64,000 nt of DNA from Lutjanus erythropterus (lineage: Eukaryota > Chordata > Actinopteri > Lutjaniformes > Lutjanidae), in assembly GCA_020091685.1 (NCBI GenBank), contig CM034593.1, forward strand, positions 47,341,388 through 47,405,387. The letters run 5' to 3'. A program made the translations under genes and the position numbers. The notes beneath the pieces were generated by a model that made no database searches, was not told where the DNA came from, and was given only the letters and a program-made list of their open reading frames with translations. Below, piece by piece: positions 1 through 35,035 of the stretch. Position 1 is the stretch's first letter. Each line of letters begins with the position of its first letter.

Positions 1-32
1 CTATAGTATAGAGCAGAGGTTAGGGGAGCTGG

Positions 33-545
33 TTACAGCAAAGTTCGATGGACATGCTTTACTTTTCCTGGATTATCCAGAGGTGCAATGGAGTGCACAG
101 CTCCCCCATCAGAGAGGGCTTTCACCACTTGGAATTTCGTGGAACCCCAAACATCTTGAATCTTCACTCTGCCTTGAACATTATTGTCATGCAAATAGAC
201 AACATCACCCTCCCTCAAGCTGTTGCCAGAGACATGTTGGTCATGCTACTCCTTCCTGAGGTGAGGTGAGCTGCTGCTTGGATCCGGTCCTCGGCACCAT
301 CAAATGCAGTCTGGAGTCGCTGTTGATGTTCCCGCAGCCAGTCACTAACTGCGCCCGCAGTCGGCTCCTGAATCCTGCCAAGGAGGAAATCAACAGGTAG
401 TTTGGGTTCTTGACCTAACAGTAGGAGGTATACTGACTTACTGGTGGTCTGATGAGTGGTGGTGTTGTATGGGAAGTTTACATGTGGGAGTTAATGAGGC
501 CAAATCTGTTTTTTAGCAGGTCCTCCACAACCACTGTGTTAAGAA
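33..545 (-). mobile_element. Ty3/gypsy-type pol remnant (integrase C-terminal end)
   Basis: Read on the minus strand, this stretch gives, in order, a segment like VVEDLLKNRFGLINSHV, then GQEPKLPVDFLLGR, then AVSDWLREHQQRLQTAFDGA, then LREGDVVYLHDN..GRVKIQDVW and finally APLDNPGKVKHVHRTLL. That is the order at the integrase C-terminus and downstream tail of Ty3/gypsy retroelement polyproteins. The last part is open from 218 to 33. The part before it is in another frame, so at least one frameshift separates them near 219. No LTR, primer-binding site, reverse transcriptase or gag is visible, and the element runs off the left edge. This is a dead fragment. The family call is from remembered sequence pattern and was not tested by search. 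Confidence 0.75.
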
Positions 546-589
546 CTGTTTGGTCTCAGGATATATAGGCAAAGACCTAGATGACCCAA

Positions 590-1215
590 CTTGGGAGGTT
601 ATTTTGTATTGAGTCCATCATTCTTCTATTTGCACTAGTCAAGGACTGATGCAATGTAAAACAGTCCATAGGGCCTATTGGACCAGGTGCAAATTGACCA
701 GAATTGATCCAGATATCGATCCAACATGTATCCGATGTCACAGAGGCCCTGCTGTCCATATGTTTTGGGCCTGTCCCCTCTTACATACATTCAGTGTTTA
801 ATACACTCTCTCAGGTGTCTTTACTATCCCTCAAGCTCTCACCTATCTCCTCGCTATTTGGTGTCCTACCACCAGACACCACTGTGCCGACATCCCAGCA
901 ATACATCTTGGCTTTTTTAACTCTTCTGGCCAGAAGGTTAATACTACTTAAGTGGATAAGTGTTTCTCTGCCTACATATTCAGAGTGGATTGTGGATGTT
1001 CTTTTCTTTATGAAGCTGGAAAAAATAAAACATACTTTGCGTGGGACCATGTCCAAATTTAATTCCATTTGGCAACCATTAATTAAACATGTAGAGCACA
1101 AGCAGCTTCAACCCCCACCCCTTGTTTAACTGTCCACCTGGCCCTTTGCCCCTTGATGCCCAAAGTGCCCTTTTGTCAAAGTGTTTTTTTGTTTGTTTGT
1201 TTGTTTGTTTTATGT

Positions 1216-1268
<53 letters not shown>

Positions 1269-1320
1269 TGTGTGTGTGTGTGAAAGTCTGTCTGCGTGGC
1301 CCAAAATAATAAATAAAACA
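590..1320 (+). mobile_element. L1-clade LINE 3' end (ORF2 C-terminus and tail), decayed
   Basis: The plus strand reads, in one frame from about 614, a segment with LMQCKTVHRAYWTRCKL, RIDPDIDPTCIRCHRG and VHMFWACPLL. After a frameshift near 790 it continues as FNTLSQV...LFGVLPPD...ILAFLTLLARRLILLKW...KLEKIKHTLRGT, ending at 1129. This CxxCH-plus-MFW block followed by LLARRLILLKW is the C-terminus of L1-type reverse transcriptase ORFs common in fish. The 3' side continues into a TTTG repeat, a GT repeat and an AATAAATAAAACAAAAT tail near 1304-1320, which is probably the retrotransposed 3' end. Only the 5'-truncated end is present, as is usual for LINE insertions. Confidence 0.8.
1189..1282. repeat. 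(TTTG)n followed by (GT)n microsatellite
   Basis: About five TTTG units (1189-1210) are followed by a GT run from 1218 to 1282 with a single TC interruption. It lies in the 3' tail of the L1-type LINE. The minus-strand open frame of repeated His-Thr over it is only the dinucleotide read through. Confidence 0.95.
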
Positions 1321-2140
1321 AAATACTAATAATTCAGATCTACCCTCGGTTGGTCACATGATCCACGTAGACGTGCCCTCACTGCCCTGACGTGCCCCGA
1401 TGTGCCCTGTAGCTAAGCGCTGCTAAGCAACTGATTGTACAGATCGACCTCTACGGTTCGGCACGCATGTGATCCGCGGACCACATGTGAGCATCATAGT
1501 TTTACTGTCACTGTTACTTTTGTATAAGTTATAATATGCAAAATATCAATGCAGAGCTGCAGTGAACAGACAGGACAGATGCTGCTGTGTGCAGCTCATC
1601 TCTGTGAAGAGCGACTGATTTAAAAGCCGTCACATCGCCTTGAGTGAAATCCAGACCGTAACTTTTTTCACTGATGTAACTCTGCTATCACAAAGAAACA
1701 GATCATAAAACTGTGATGTTCATTGAAACTTTGGTGATATCAGCTGTCTTAACTTCTACACAGCTCCTCTCTGCTCACCGGTGCAGCTCTGTCTCACCCT
1801 GTCTGTGACACAGTGTGTCTGCTGATTGATCGTGACTTCTAACCAATCAGATGTGCTGCTGTAGGCGGGACATTGAGCCAGACTACAGAGCGTAGTTGTG
1901 TATTATACTGTACAGTGTATAATGATCTAATATATGTACATACAGCACTGTATAAGATCTCATTACTATTATCATTATTATTACATCACATAACTATGGT
2001 GATAATTACAGACAGACAAAGATCAAAGACAAGTGCGTTTTTAAAATAATTTAAACCTAATCCCACCACTTTTTTCTTTTTTGCTGATCTGAAAAATGAT
2101 CCGATCCGTTACTCAAAACCGTGATACGATCCGTGAGCAT

Positions 2141-2175
<35 letters not shown>

Positions 2176-2699
2176 CTCTGCACACACCTCTCATAAGTTA
2201 TAGCCGCTAGTTAACCACACACAGCGTGCTGAGGGGAAAAAGTATGTCAGGCTTCTTTTTGTTTCTATATGTTTCTTTTCTCGTGGGCAAAGTGCATTAG
2301 AGATCTGTATCATTTTACTGTCAAGTGAGTTTCAGTGTTTTTCCTCTGTTTCTAGAACCAATGAGGCATAGGCTGTTATTTCACTAAAACTATGCAATGT
2401 ACATGCATATTCACATAATTTTGGACTATTACAGTATAAATACAACAACAATAACAATAATAATTAGAAGAATTTGAATTGTGACTTTCTCAACCTCTCA
2501 TTTAAACATATCAGTACTTGTTTCTAACATTTGTATATATACACACAAATTCAATATAATATGCATAAATATAAAATATATAACTTTTATAACCTTGCTG
2601 TCTTGCACAAACTGTATAGTCAAAACTGAATAAAAGCACAAATACATTTAAATAACACATGATTTCTATATTATTTAATTATTTTTTACTTTATTATTA
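1321..2699. other. AT-rich intergenic DNA, no gene seen
   Basis: No open frame with recognisable content lies here. The stretch has a (GT)n run at 2143-2174 and, just before it, a GATCCGATCCGT-type motif that recurs in fish repeats. The rest is A+T-rich with TTATTATTAT and ACAATAATAATAA runs. Confidence 0.6.
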
Positions 2700-2887
2700 T
2701 TTTTTGGGCTTTTTGCCTTTTAGATAGGTACAGCTGAAGATATGACAGGAAAGGGGGTAGAGAGAGGGGGAATGACATGCAGCAAACGGGTCACAGGTGG
2801 GAATCGAACCAGCGAGCACTGCGGAGGACCAATACCCTCAGTACATGGGGTGACACTCTACCAACTGAGCTATGGGAGCACCCCTAG
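2700..2887 (-). mobile_element. tRNA-derived SINE
   Basis: On the minus strand the head carries an RNA polymerase III A box (TAGCTCAGTTGG, 2872 to 2861) and a B box (GGTTCGATTCC, 2810 to 2800). The two are spaced wider than in a normal tRNA. A non-tRNA body with CATGTCATTCCCCCTCTCTC follows, and then a short A-rich tail near 2700. This head-plus-pyrimidine-body layout is typical of abundant tRNA-type SINEs of percomorph fish. It is not a functional tRNA: the acceptor arm does not close and the A-B spacing is too long. Confidence 0.8.
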
Positions 2888-3379
2888 TTTTTACTTTATT
2901 ATTGACACTACAAATAATAAAGGGCAGATTATGAATCAGCACCATGGAGCAAATTCTTGGCCCCCTTTTAACTTTGAGCACCTGCCCCTCCAAAGGTCTC
3001 TGCATGGCCCTGCTGTCCACATTAGGTGTCTGACTTATAACTATTCTGTTGTCTTATTATTGCAGTTCCTGTTATTTATATTTTCTGCTATTATTAAATC
3101 ACATTAACTGAAGCCAGCAGAAAAGCAGTTTTATGGTTTTAACTGTTGTCTGCATGATGGTATAAACTGTTAAAATTACTTATTATAGACACACAACTTA
3201 TGATTTTCTGTTACTGTACCTCTATTTCCCATTGCCTTTCTAGTTGATTTTCAATATACACATGTATCATTTCTATATTTTTTATGCAACTCATAAAAAG
3301 AGTACCAGTTTTCTGTTGTCATATAACGAGTACGTCCATGAACTGTAACCCAAATGTAGGATTGCCACTCTGCTAAGTA

Positions 3380-3749
3380 GGCAGAGTTGGCAACCTTAAG
3401 ACGATGCCGATGTTTTATTTTAAAGTCTGCTCTGGCTGACTGTGGGTCAGTGCAGGCAGGTCAAAGTTCAGTGCCATGTCTATGACTGTAGACTGTTCTA
3501 AGGGCAAAGCAACGGTGGATGGACAACAGGTTGCTGTCATCGACACTCCAGGCCTGTTTGACACCAGGTTTGACATGGACAAAACCACCACAGATATATG
3601 TCAGTGTATCTCTTATGCTGCTCCTGGACCCTATGTATTCCTGGTGGTCATCAGGCTGGGCAGATACAGAGGAAGAAAAGCAGACGGTGCAGAGGATTCA
3701 AGAAATCTTTGGCCAGGCAGCAGACAGATACAGCATGGTTCTCTTTACT
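3380..3749 (+). pseudogene. GIMAP/AIG1-type GTPase fragment, broken and cut by the assembly gap
   Basis: From 3476 the frame reads MSMTVDCSKGKATVDGQQV and then AVIDTPGLFDTRFDMDKTT, CISYAAPGPYVFLVVIRLGR. The DTPG is the G3 motif of AIG1/GIMAP GTPases and the flanking residues fit that family. After LGR the match switches frame to TEEEKQTVQRIQEIFGQA..RYSMVLFT, so two bases appear lost near 3660-3670. Upstream, family-like residues (FYFKSALA) fall in mixed frames with an in-frame TGA at 3437-3439, and no G1/P-loop is intact. The match ends exactly where the Ns begin, so the rest of the AIG1 domain may be in the gap. It may be a pseudogene, or a real gene copy with consensus errors at a gap edge; I favour pseudogene. 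Family members are immune-associated GTPases. Confidence 0.65.
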
Positions 3750-4249
3750 NNNNNNNNNNNNNNNNNNNNNNNNNNNNNNNNNNNNNNNNNNNNNNNNNNN
3801 NNNNNNNNNNNNNNNNNNNNNNNNNNNNNNNNNNNNNNNNNNNNNNNNNNNNNNNNNNNNNNNNNNNNNNNNNNNNNNNNNNNNNNNNNNNNNNNNNNNN
3901 NNNNNNNNNNNNNNNNNNNNNNNNNNNNNNNNNNNNNNNNNNNNNNNNNNNNNNNNNNNNNNNNNNNNNNNNNNNNNNNNNNNNNNNNNNNNNNNNNNNN
4001 NNNNNNNNNNNNNNNNNNNNNNNNNNNNNNNNNNNNNNNNNNNNNNNNNNNNNNNNNNNNNNNNNNNNNNNNNNNNNNNNNNNNNNNNNNNNNNNNNNNN
4101 NNNNNNNNNNNNNNNNNNNNNNNNNNNNNNNNNNNNNNNNNNNNNNNNNNNNNNNNNNNNNNNNNNNNNNNNNNNNNNNNNNNNNNNNNNNNNNNNNNNN
4201 NNNNNNNNNNNNNNNNNNNNNNNNNNNNNNNNNNNNNNNNNNNNNNNNN
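3750..4249. other. Assembly gap of exactly 500 N
   Basis: A run of exactly 500 undetermined bases. The round number suggests a scaffolding placeholder, so the true distance is unknown. Open frames crossing it are meaningless. Confidence 1.
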
Positions 4250-5508
4250 AGGTGCCATGTTCTTTAATGAAACACTCAAATATTATTTCAGTTAGTAGTA
4301 TTATTTAAGTGCAGAGATTGAACTCTACATGGAGCCCCAAAAAATATTCGAAATTCAATAAATAAGACATTACAGAATAAATGAACTAACCATTAAATTG
4401 TTTAATCATTTAATACATCACTAAAGCAAAACCATTATAATAAAATGTTATGTTATTCTTATTTTCATAATCAGTTTTATTGGTTAGAGTTTTTCCAAAA
4501 TGCTCTCTTCGTTTCATTTTTCCCAAACACATTTTTATTACCATGTCACTTTGTCACGGGACAAACATCATTATGAAATAAAAGTTTCTATGATGAAATG
4601 AAAATGAAGTCAAATGAAAACCCTGTCACCATTAAACTCACCTTGGTAAATTTATTAAAAATTTTCAACAATTAATTAATTAATTTTTTCACATTTTTTT
4701 CTTTATTTGTTTACTTTTTAAACTTTTTAGGGCAACATACTCTCAACAGTAAAGGATCTTAAATGATTTACCATATTTGTCTGCAGTTAATGTAACTCAC
4801 ATTTTTGATGATTAAGCTTTAACTTACATATTTATTTCTCAATGTATTTAATCATTGTATTATACAGTTATTTATGTATATATTTAGTATCAGCCCCCAG
4901 TGCCCTTCATACATCACTAATAAATTAAATAGTTTTTATGTGTAATGTTGATTATGTTCATTTTCAATAAAAGAAAAAGTCTACTCCGTTTCATTTTCAA
5001 CTATTTACTAAATGTTAACAAAAATAAAAACAGTACAAAGGATTATGCACAACCATGTTTTTTATTACCAGATTATTGCACGCAGAGTTCTAGCCGTATA
5101 GAAGAACAGAACAAAAATAGAAATGAAGCGAGAACCATGGTTTAACATCAGAAATGACGGGATAAAAGTTCTCCTGCGAGCATCCTCCGCTCTACCTTTC
5201 GCTCAAAAGCACATACTGTACACACACAGTGTGTGGAATGATCTGTACAATAAATATTCATACCTGCTTCACATGCCACTTTTTAAGTTACACCAGTGTC
5301 ATCAAAATGTATATGTAAATACACAAGAAACATGTGAGGAGGGGTTGATGTCAAAGGGGTCTGGAGTTTGTTGGGCCAGAAGCACACACACATATAAAAC
5401 ACCAGTAGCACATATTTAAATAAAGCACCATCTAGTAAAAGCCTGGTGTCTTACTGCAAAGTGCTCCAAACTCAAGTGCAAAAATAAAGAATTTACATGA
5501 CAAGATCA
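4250..5508. other. AT-rich intergenic DNA, no gene seen
   Basis: Strongly A+T-rich sequence with no recognisable coding or element ends. A minus- or plus-strand frame can be drawn at 5123-5419, but its translation resembles nothing I know. Confidence 0.55.
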
Positions 5509-5509
5509 G

Positions 5510-5544
<35 letters not shown>

Positions 5545-5557
5545 TATACACACACAG
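5509..5557. repeat. (CT)n(CA)n compound microsatellite
   Basis: A CT run of about 24 bases passes directly into an interrupted CA run. Confidence 0.95.
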
Positions 5558-5746
5558 ACAGGTCAGCTGCTATAAAAACGTAGGAAGTAAATCATCTTTA
5601 TTAATTTTATAAATATTCCCCATGTAGCTACCGTTAATCAGTTAAACAGAATCAAAAACAGTGTTTTTACACATGGTGATGTACCTGCAGCCACACTGTG
5701 CTGGCTGAATAAACCACATTCACATCTGTTGTTTTCTGTTCACTCC

Positions 5747-6800
5747 TTATAGAACCTGGGCCAAACAGTGCAGTGCAGGACCGCGGCTGCCATGACAAAC
5801 AAAAGAAACTGAAGCAGGAGGTCAGTCTGTAAACTGACCGATGTTTCCAGTCGACAGTCTGGGTCATTATTTTACTGTCCACCACCTTTTTATTTTTATT
5901 TATTAATTTTTTTTTTTTTACAAAGCACCTTGACAAACCTGGGGGCTTCTTTCCACATTTGACTTCTTTTTAAGGGGACAGCTTGGATTCTTTGAAGTGT
6001 GGTTGTATATCCACAGTCAGTGTATTTCCTACAGCAGATGGAGGTGGACACACCCCCAGTTAGGAGAAGCAGCAGGAGTACTGGTGTAGGAAGCTAAGCA
6101 ATGTGCTGTTGTGGACAAAATGTATTTTACCTGATTTTTTTAGATCCATTTAAGAAAATCAATGCCAGTCTAAGTGCGTATCAACCTTGCTGTCAGATGT
6201 TGCATTCACTCACTCAATCAAACTCCATTGATGAAATCAGTCATTTTATCTTGCAGAACACGGGGGTTGCTGAAGCTCAATTAAGTTTTTACAACCAAGG
6301 AAAATAAAAGATCCAGGCAGTGGTAGACCAGCAACACTGCATTTTCTGCAAGGTAAAATGTTTTTGTCAATGGAGCTAGAAAAGTCTGTCTGACAGCAAT
6401 GTAAAGTGGTGAAAATATTCTAAATATAGCATACACTTAAAGTGATACTGATTTTTTTTAGGTATATGTATAGAATACATTTTGCTGCTGACCTGTCCAC
6501 AGCAGTACACTGCTTAGCTTCCTACTGTACAGTACTCCAAACTGGGGTGTGTCGACCACCATCTACTGTAGATAATACACTGACTATGGAGAAGTGCCTC
6601 ATACAAACACATTTCAAAAAATTCAAACTATCCCTTTAACAGTGCAGTGCAGTGCAGTGCTTGGGCTGCCATGCAAAACTGTAGAGGAGGGTTGAAACTG
6701 AAACAGGAGGTTAGTCTGTAAATGGTGAATATTTACAGTGGGCAGTTTGGGTCATTATTTTACTGTCCACCATCTTTTTTTCATTCTTGATTAACATGAG
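5747..6800 (+). repeat. Diverged direct repeat pair flanking the TTAA MITE
   Basis: A block near 5762-5905 (AACAGTGCAGTGCAGG..., GAAGCAGGAGGTCAGTCTGT, GGGTCATTATTTTACTGTCC) recurs at about 6640-6790 in the same orientation with many substitutions. The MITE lies between the two copies. This could be an older duplication, or two copies of one element interrupted by the MITE. Confidence 0.6.
5970..6639. mobile_element. TTAA-flanked MITE with long terminal inverted repeats (piggyBac-like)
   Basis: The left end begins TTAA-GGGGACAGCTTGGATT and the right end finishes AATTCAAACTATCCCT-TTAA. Reverse-complemented, the two ends match over roughly 35 bases with mainly transition differences. A second, deeper pair of inverted blocks follows (left about 6018-6104, right about 6495-6575, around GAAGCTAAGCA and CTGCTTAGCTTC). 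TTAA at both ends is the piggyBac-superfamily target. There is no transposase frame, so it is non-autonomous. Confidence 0.7.
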
Positions 6801-7026
6801 GATTCTTTTTTTAATCATGACACCATGGTCATAGATCTCAGCAGTGAACTTGGTGAGTACTGTGTTTTGATTATGAATGGAAATGACAGCCGTAACTACT
6901 GAGCTAGTTAAATCAGACACACACTATGTTTCCATGACAGCCTCCAGAACTGAAGGCAGCACAGTTGAGTACAGACTGAGTCTCAGCTTGATTTGGTTTA
7001 AGAGAAATGGGGCGTGTGTTATCGTA

Positions 7027-7563
7027 GACCCTTTTCCACCAACCAAGTGGTTCCATTCAAGACTCTTGGAACCTTGATGCAATCTGGCCAACCAGCGCAC
7101 GTTTTCACCAGTTTTGAGTGGAACCATTGCAGTCAAGAATGTCATCAGCAGAGGGTGTCACACAATGCCCAGATGGGTTTATATTTAGGTGCACAAACAG
7201 GAAGGTGGAAACGGCCCATGTAAGTCAGACTAGCTGCTATTTTTTTAGTTCCAGCTGGGAACCAACTTTTTTAAGTAGTGCTCGTTGCAGAGCCAAATTT
7301 AGCTCATTAGCACCTCTCTGAATCTAGTGAGGCTCCACCCAGGGTTTGTGATTGCGTAGGATTAGGGTAAGAGTATCAGTCAAACTGGCCTGTTGTTGGT
7401 CTTTGTGTGTGGCTAGATGTCTAGCTGGGTTCAGCCACACCCATTGGCTCTGCTGTGAGCAGCCTCTCAACTTTTTGGGTTCCAAACCAATTTATTTTTT
7501 GGTGGGAATGCTCTGATTAGTTGAAACGACAACGTGGTTGGATCAATGTTGGTGGAAAAGGCC
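7027..7563. mobile_element. TIR MITE in the tesk1 downstream region
   Basis: The left end reads GACCCTTTTCCACCAAC and the right end GTTGGTGGAAAAGGCC, which are inverted repeats of about 16 bases with one or two mismatches. The roughly 500-base interior has no transposase frame. Its right half contains an AATAAA on the minus strand (about 7491-7496) that could serve as a tesk1 poly(A) signal, but I cannot show that. Confidence 0.6.
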
Positions 7564-7924
7564 AGTGTTAGTCAGACTAGGTGCTCTGTTTGGATCGGCA
7601 CCATTCCAGCGGCAGTAATGTGTTGTTGACCCTGAATGTTCAGTGCTCAGCCCATTGTGTTTGAACTCTGCCTGTCTTTACATCACCATGATCTTCACTG
7701 TCACAGTGACTTGTTTTGATCCTCCAGCCCACCAGGTGGCGCTCTAATCATCAACTACTACTGTTTGCAGTGACTTTACAGAATTAACAACACATCTCAG
7801 ATGCTGGGCTCAGGACTGGGTTCTCAGTATTAGCAAAGCAACATTTTGTGCTGCTCTGTTAGTCTGCTAGCATTTAGTGCTGGTGCATGTCACAAGTCCA
7901 AAACCACATCCCCACTGGGCCAGC

Positions 7925-33084
<25,160 letters not shown>

Positions 33085-33599
33085 GGTGCTGGAGGACCAC
33101 CACGCTGCACCTGCTCTTTTGTTTCCCACAGGGGAACAGAAATGTCTTTTAGACCACAGTAGTCCTGAGGCGTGAGGTGATGGTGGCTCCCACCATCATG
33201 GTGGCAGAATGATGGAAACCTGACCTAATAATACAGCTGTTTTACACAATTCTGCAAATGAATGCAGGTGATTTCCAGGCTGCAGTAGACCTCAAGTTGC
33301 TATTCAAATATAGAGAAAAATAAGATCTATAATAATACTTTCATGAGCCACATTTCTCTCTCCAGTCCACCACTCCTCTATGGTGCCACAGTGCCCCTGA
33401 GCAAGACTCCATATTCCCACCCTGCAGGTTTCCTTATTTGTGGCTCCTCCCAAGCTCCCCGGAATGATGGATGGAAAAGTCCCACTAAGAAAAGTTCAGT
33501 CACTTCAAATCTCCACGCCGCTGCCACAGCGGTTGTAAGAATTCCGGCAGCCCTTGAACGTCGCCTCACGGTGCCGGTACGTGAGGAGGCTCGGTTCCC

Positions 33600-34480
33600 T
33601 CCGTCATCAAGTTAGTGTGGAGATGAGATGATGGATGCTGCAGCTGCACCGCACCGGGAGAGAAGAGGAAGAGGAGGAGGAGGTGGTGGTGGTGGAGGAG
33701 GGAGCAGTGAAAGCCGTGTAAAAGTCCCTGTGGAAGAATTATAGAGATATCATATGAAAAAAATATAACACAGCCCTACTAAAGATATACAACGGAGAAA
33801 TATCACCTCTGTGTAATAAAGGGACACACGCAGTGATCGTGTCGCACTGGCCGACTAGGAGCCTCCTGTGTGGGCAGCCCTGTCGGGCCCACACGGTGGC
33901 TGTGTGCGGTAGCCGCGGGGCTGGTAGCCGCAGGGAATCACCGCTCACAGGGCGATAAGCCATAACCTCCACCGGATAACATCGACCTGCACAGCTCGAC
34001 CGGACTGTTTGACTTGCAAATAAATACAGGCCTCATTTGGCCACATTTAATTTTTTTATGCAGCGTATTGTAAGCCGAATAATAATTTGAGCGACGCTGA
34101 AAAAAAAAAACGGAGAATAATGTGAGCGCCTCGTAATTCCATATTTCTCCGGGCCATTAAAAAACCCCGAGCTGCTGATAATAACGGGAGCTGCTGTCAA
34201 TGACAAGCGGGCTGCAGAGGCACAGTCGACGGCTTACCTTTCGCCTCCCGTCGGTCTGGACGGAAACGTCGATGCGGTTCGGGTGCTGGAGGTGAGCTGT
34301 GTCCACTGATATCGTCCGGCGGCTCGGCGGTGTCTGCCGCTGATAATCCCGTCTGGATTCCTGCTTCACGAGCCGCTTGTTGGGACGGCTACCATAATGA
34401 CACGGCCCGCAGTCAAGCACGCGAGGGGGATGGAGATGACTTCCTGTCAGAAATTTCAGAATAAAAGCTTTTCGATCTGT
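33600..34480 (-). promoter_or_regulatory. tesk1: tesk1 5' region: CpG-rich, probable non-coding first exon
   Basis: G+C and CpG rise sharply here against AT-rich flanks. On the minus strand a strong donor (GGCGAAAG|GTAAGCC) lies with the exon ending at 34238, fitting a 5' UTR exon that starts around 34400-34440 and splices to an acceptor just before the start codon (exon resuming at 33110 or 33104). A GGA/GGT-rich tract at 33660-33710 could be part of an alternative first exon. No TATA box is evident. The transcription start is inferred, not seen. Confidence 0.5.
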
Positions 34481-34929
34481 AAGGTGCAGCAGGCAGTCAG
34501 GGGGTAGTCAGGGGACCGAAGTAAATTGGAGGGAAGATGAGGGAAAATGCTAAAACAAATAAATAAATAGAACTACAATTACAGTCTTGCAGTGGTATGC
34601 CTCTGCTAACCAGACCAGTTACAGTTTACATCCATGTGTCTCATATAATATATGTAGTGAAAATTTTGTATTATTATTTATATTTGTATTATATATTTAG
34701 TATTAAGTGTTTTTTTTGTTTGTTTTTTAAATAAAATTTATCGCTATATTGATATTCCAGTGAATGATTTCCAGGTAGAACCACACTGTTTTAGACTATT
34801 TTTTTCTCAAGGACTGATAGACAGCTGAATATTATGATGTCACAATGAAGTTTGACCCTTTAGATATAAAACGTCATCACCTCATTTTATTCTATTAGAC
34901 ATTTGTGTGAAATTAGTGTATGAATTGTT

Positions 34930-35035
34930 GAGCCATAATGATCTAAAACTTGTCTTGTGAGGTTATAGTGACCTTTGACCTCCAAATTCTAATCATACCA
35001 TCCTTTAGTCCAGGTGGACATTTTGGTGGGTTTGC
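34930..35035 (-). repeat. Single relic of the DR1-bearing dispersed repeat
   Basis: Contains TGACCTTTGACCT (34969-34981), the reverse complement of AGGTCAAAGGTCA, followed by CCAAATTCTAATCATACCAT and GTCCAGGTGGAC. This is the same order as the copies at 22.4 and 44.3 kb read backwards. Confidence 0.7.

Noticed and set aside
1079-1321. His-Thr repeat protein on the minus strand
   Set aside because: Translation of the (GT)n microsatellite.
2700-2887. Possible tRNA gene on the minus strand
   Set aside because: A and B boxes are present but too far apart, the acceptor stem does not pair, and a typical SINE body follows.
33085-33129. Upstream in-frame ATG extending tesk1 by 15 codons
   Set aside because: Plausible splice acceptors lie between it and the conserved start, and the added residues ([15 protein letters not shown]) do not match the family.
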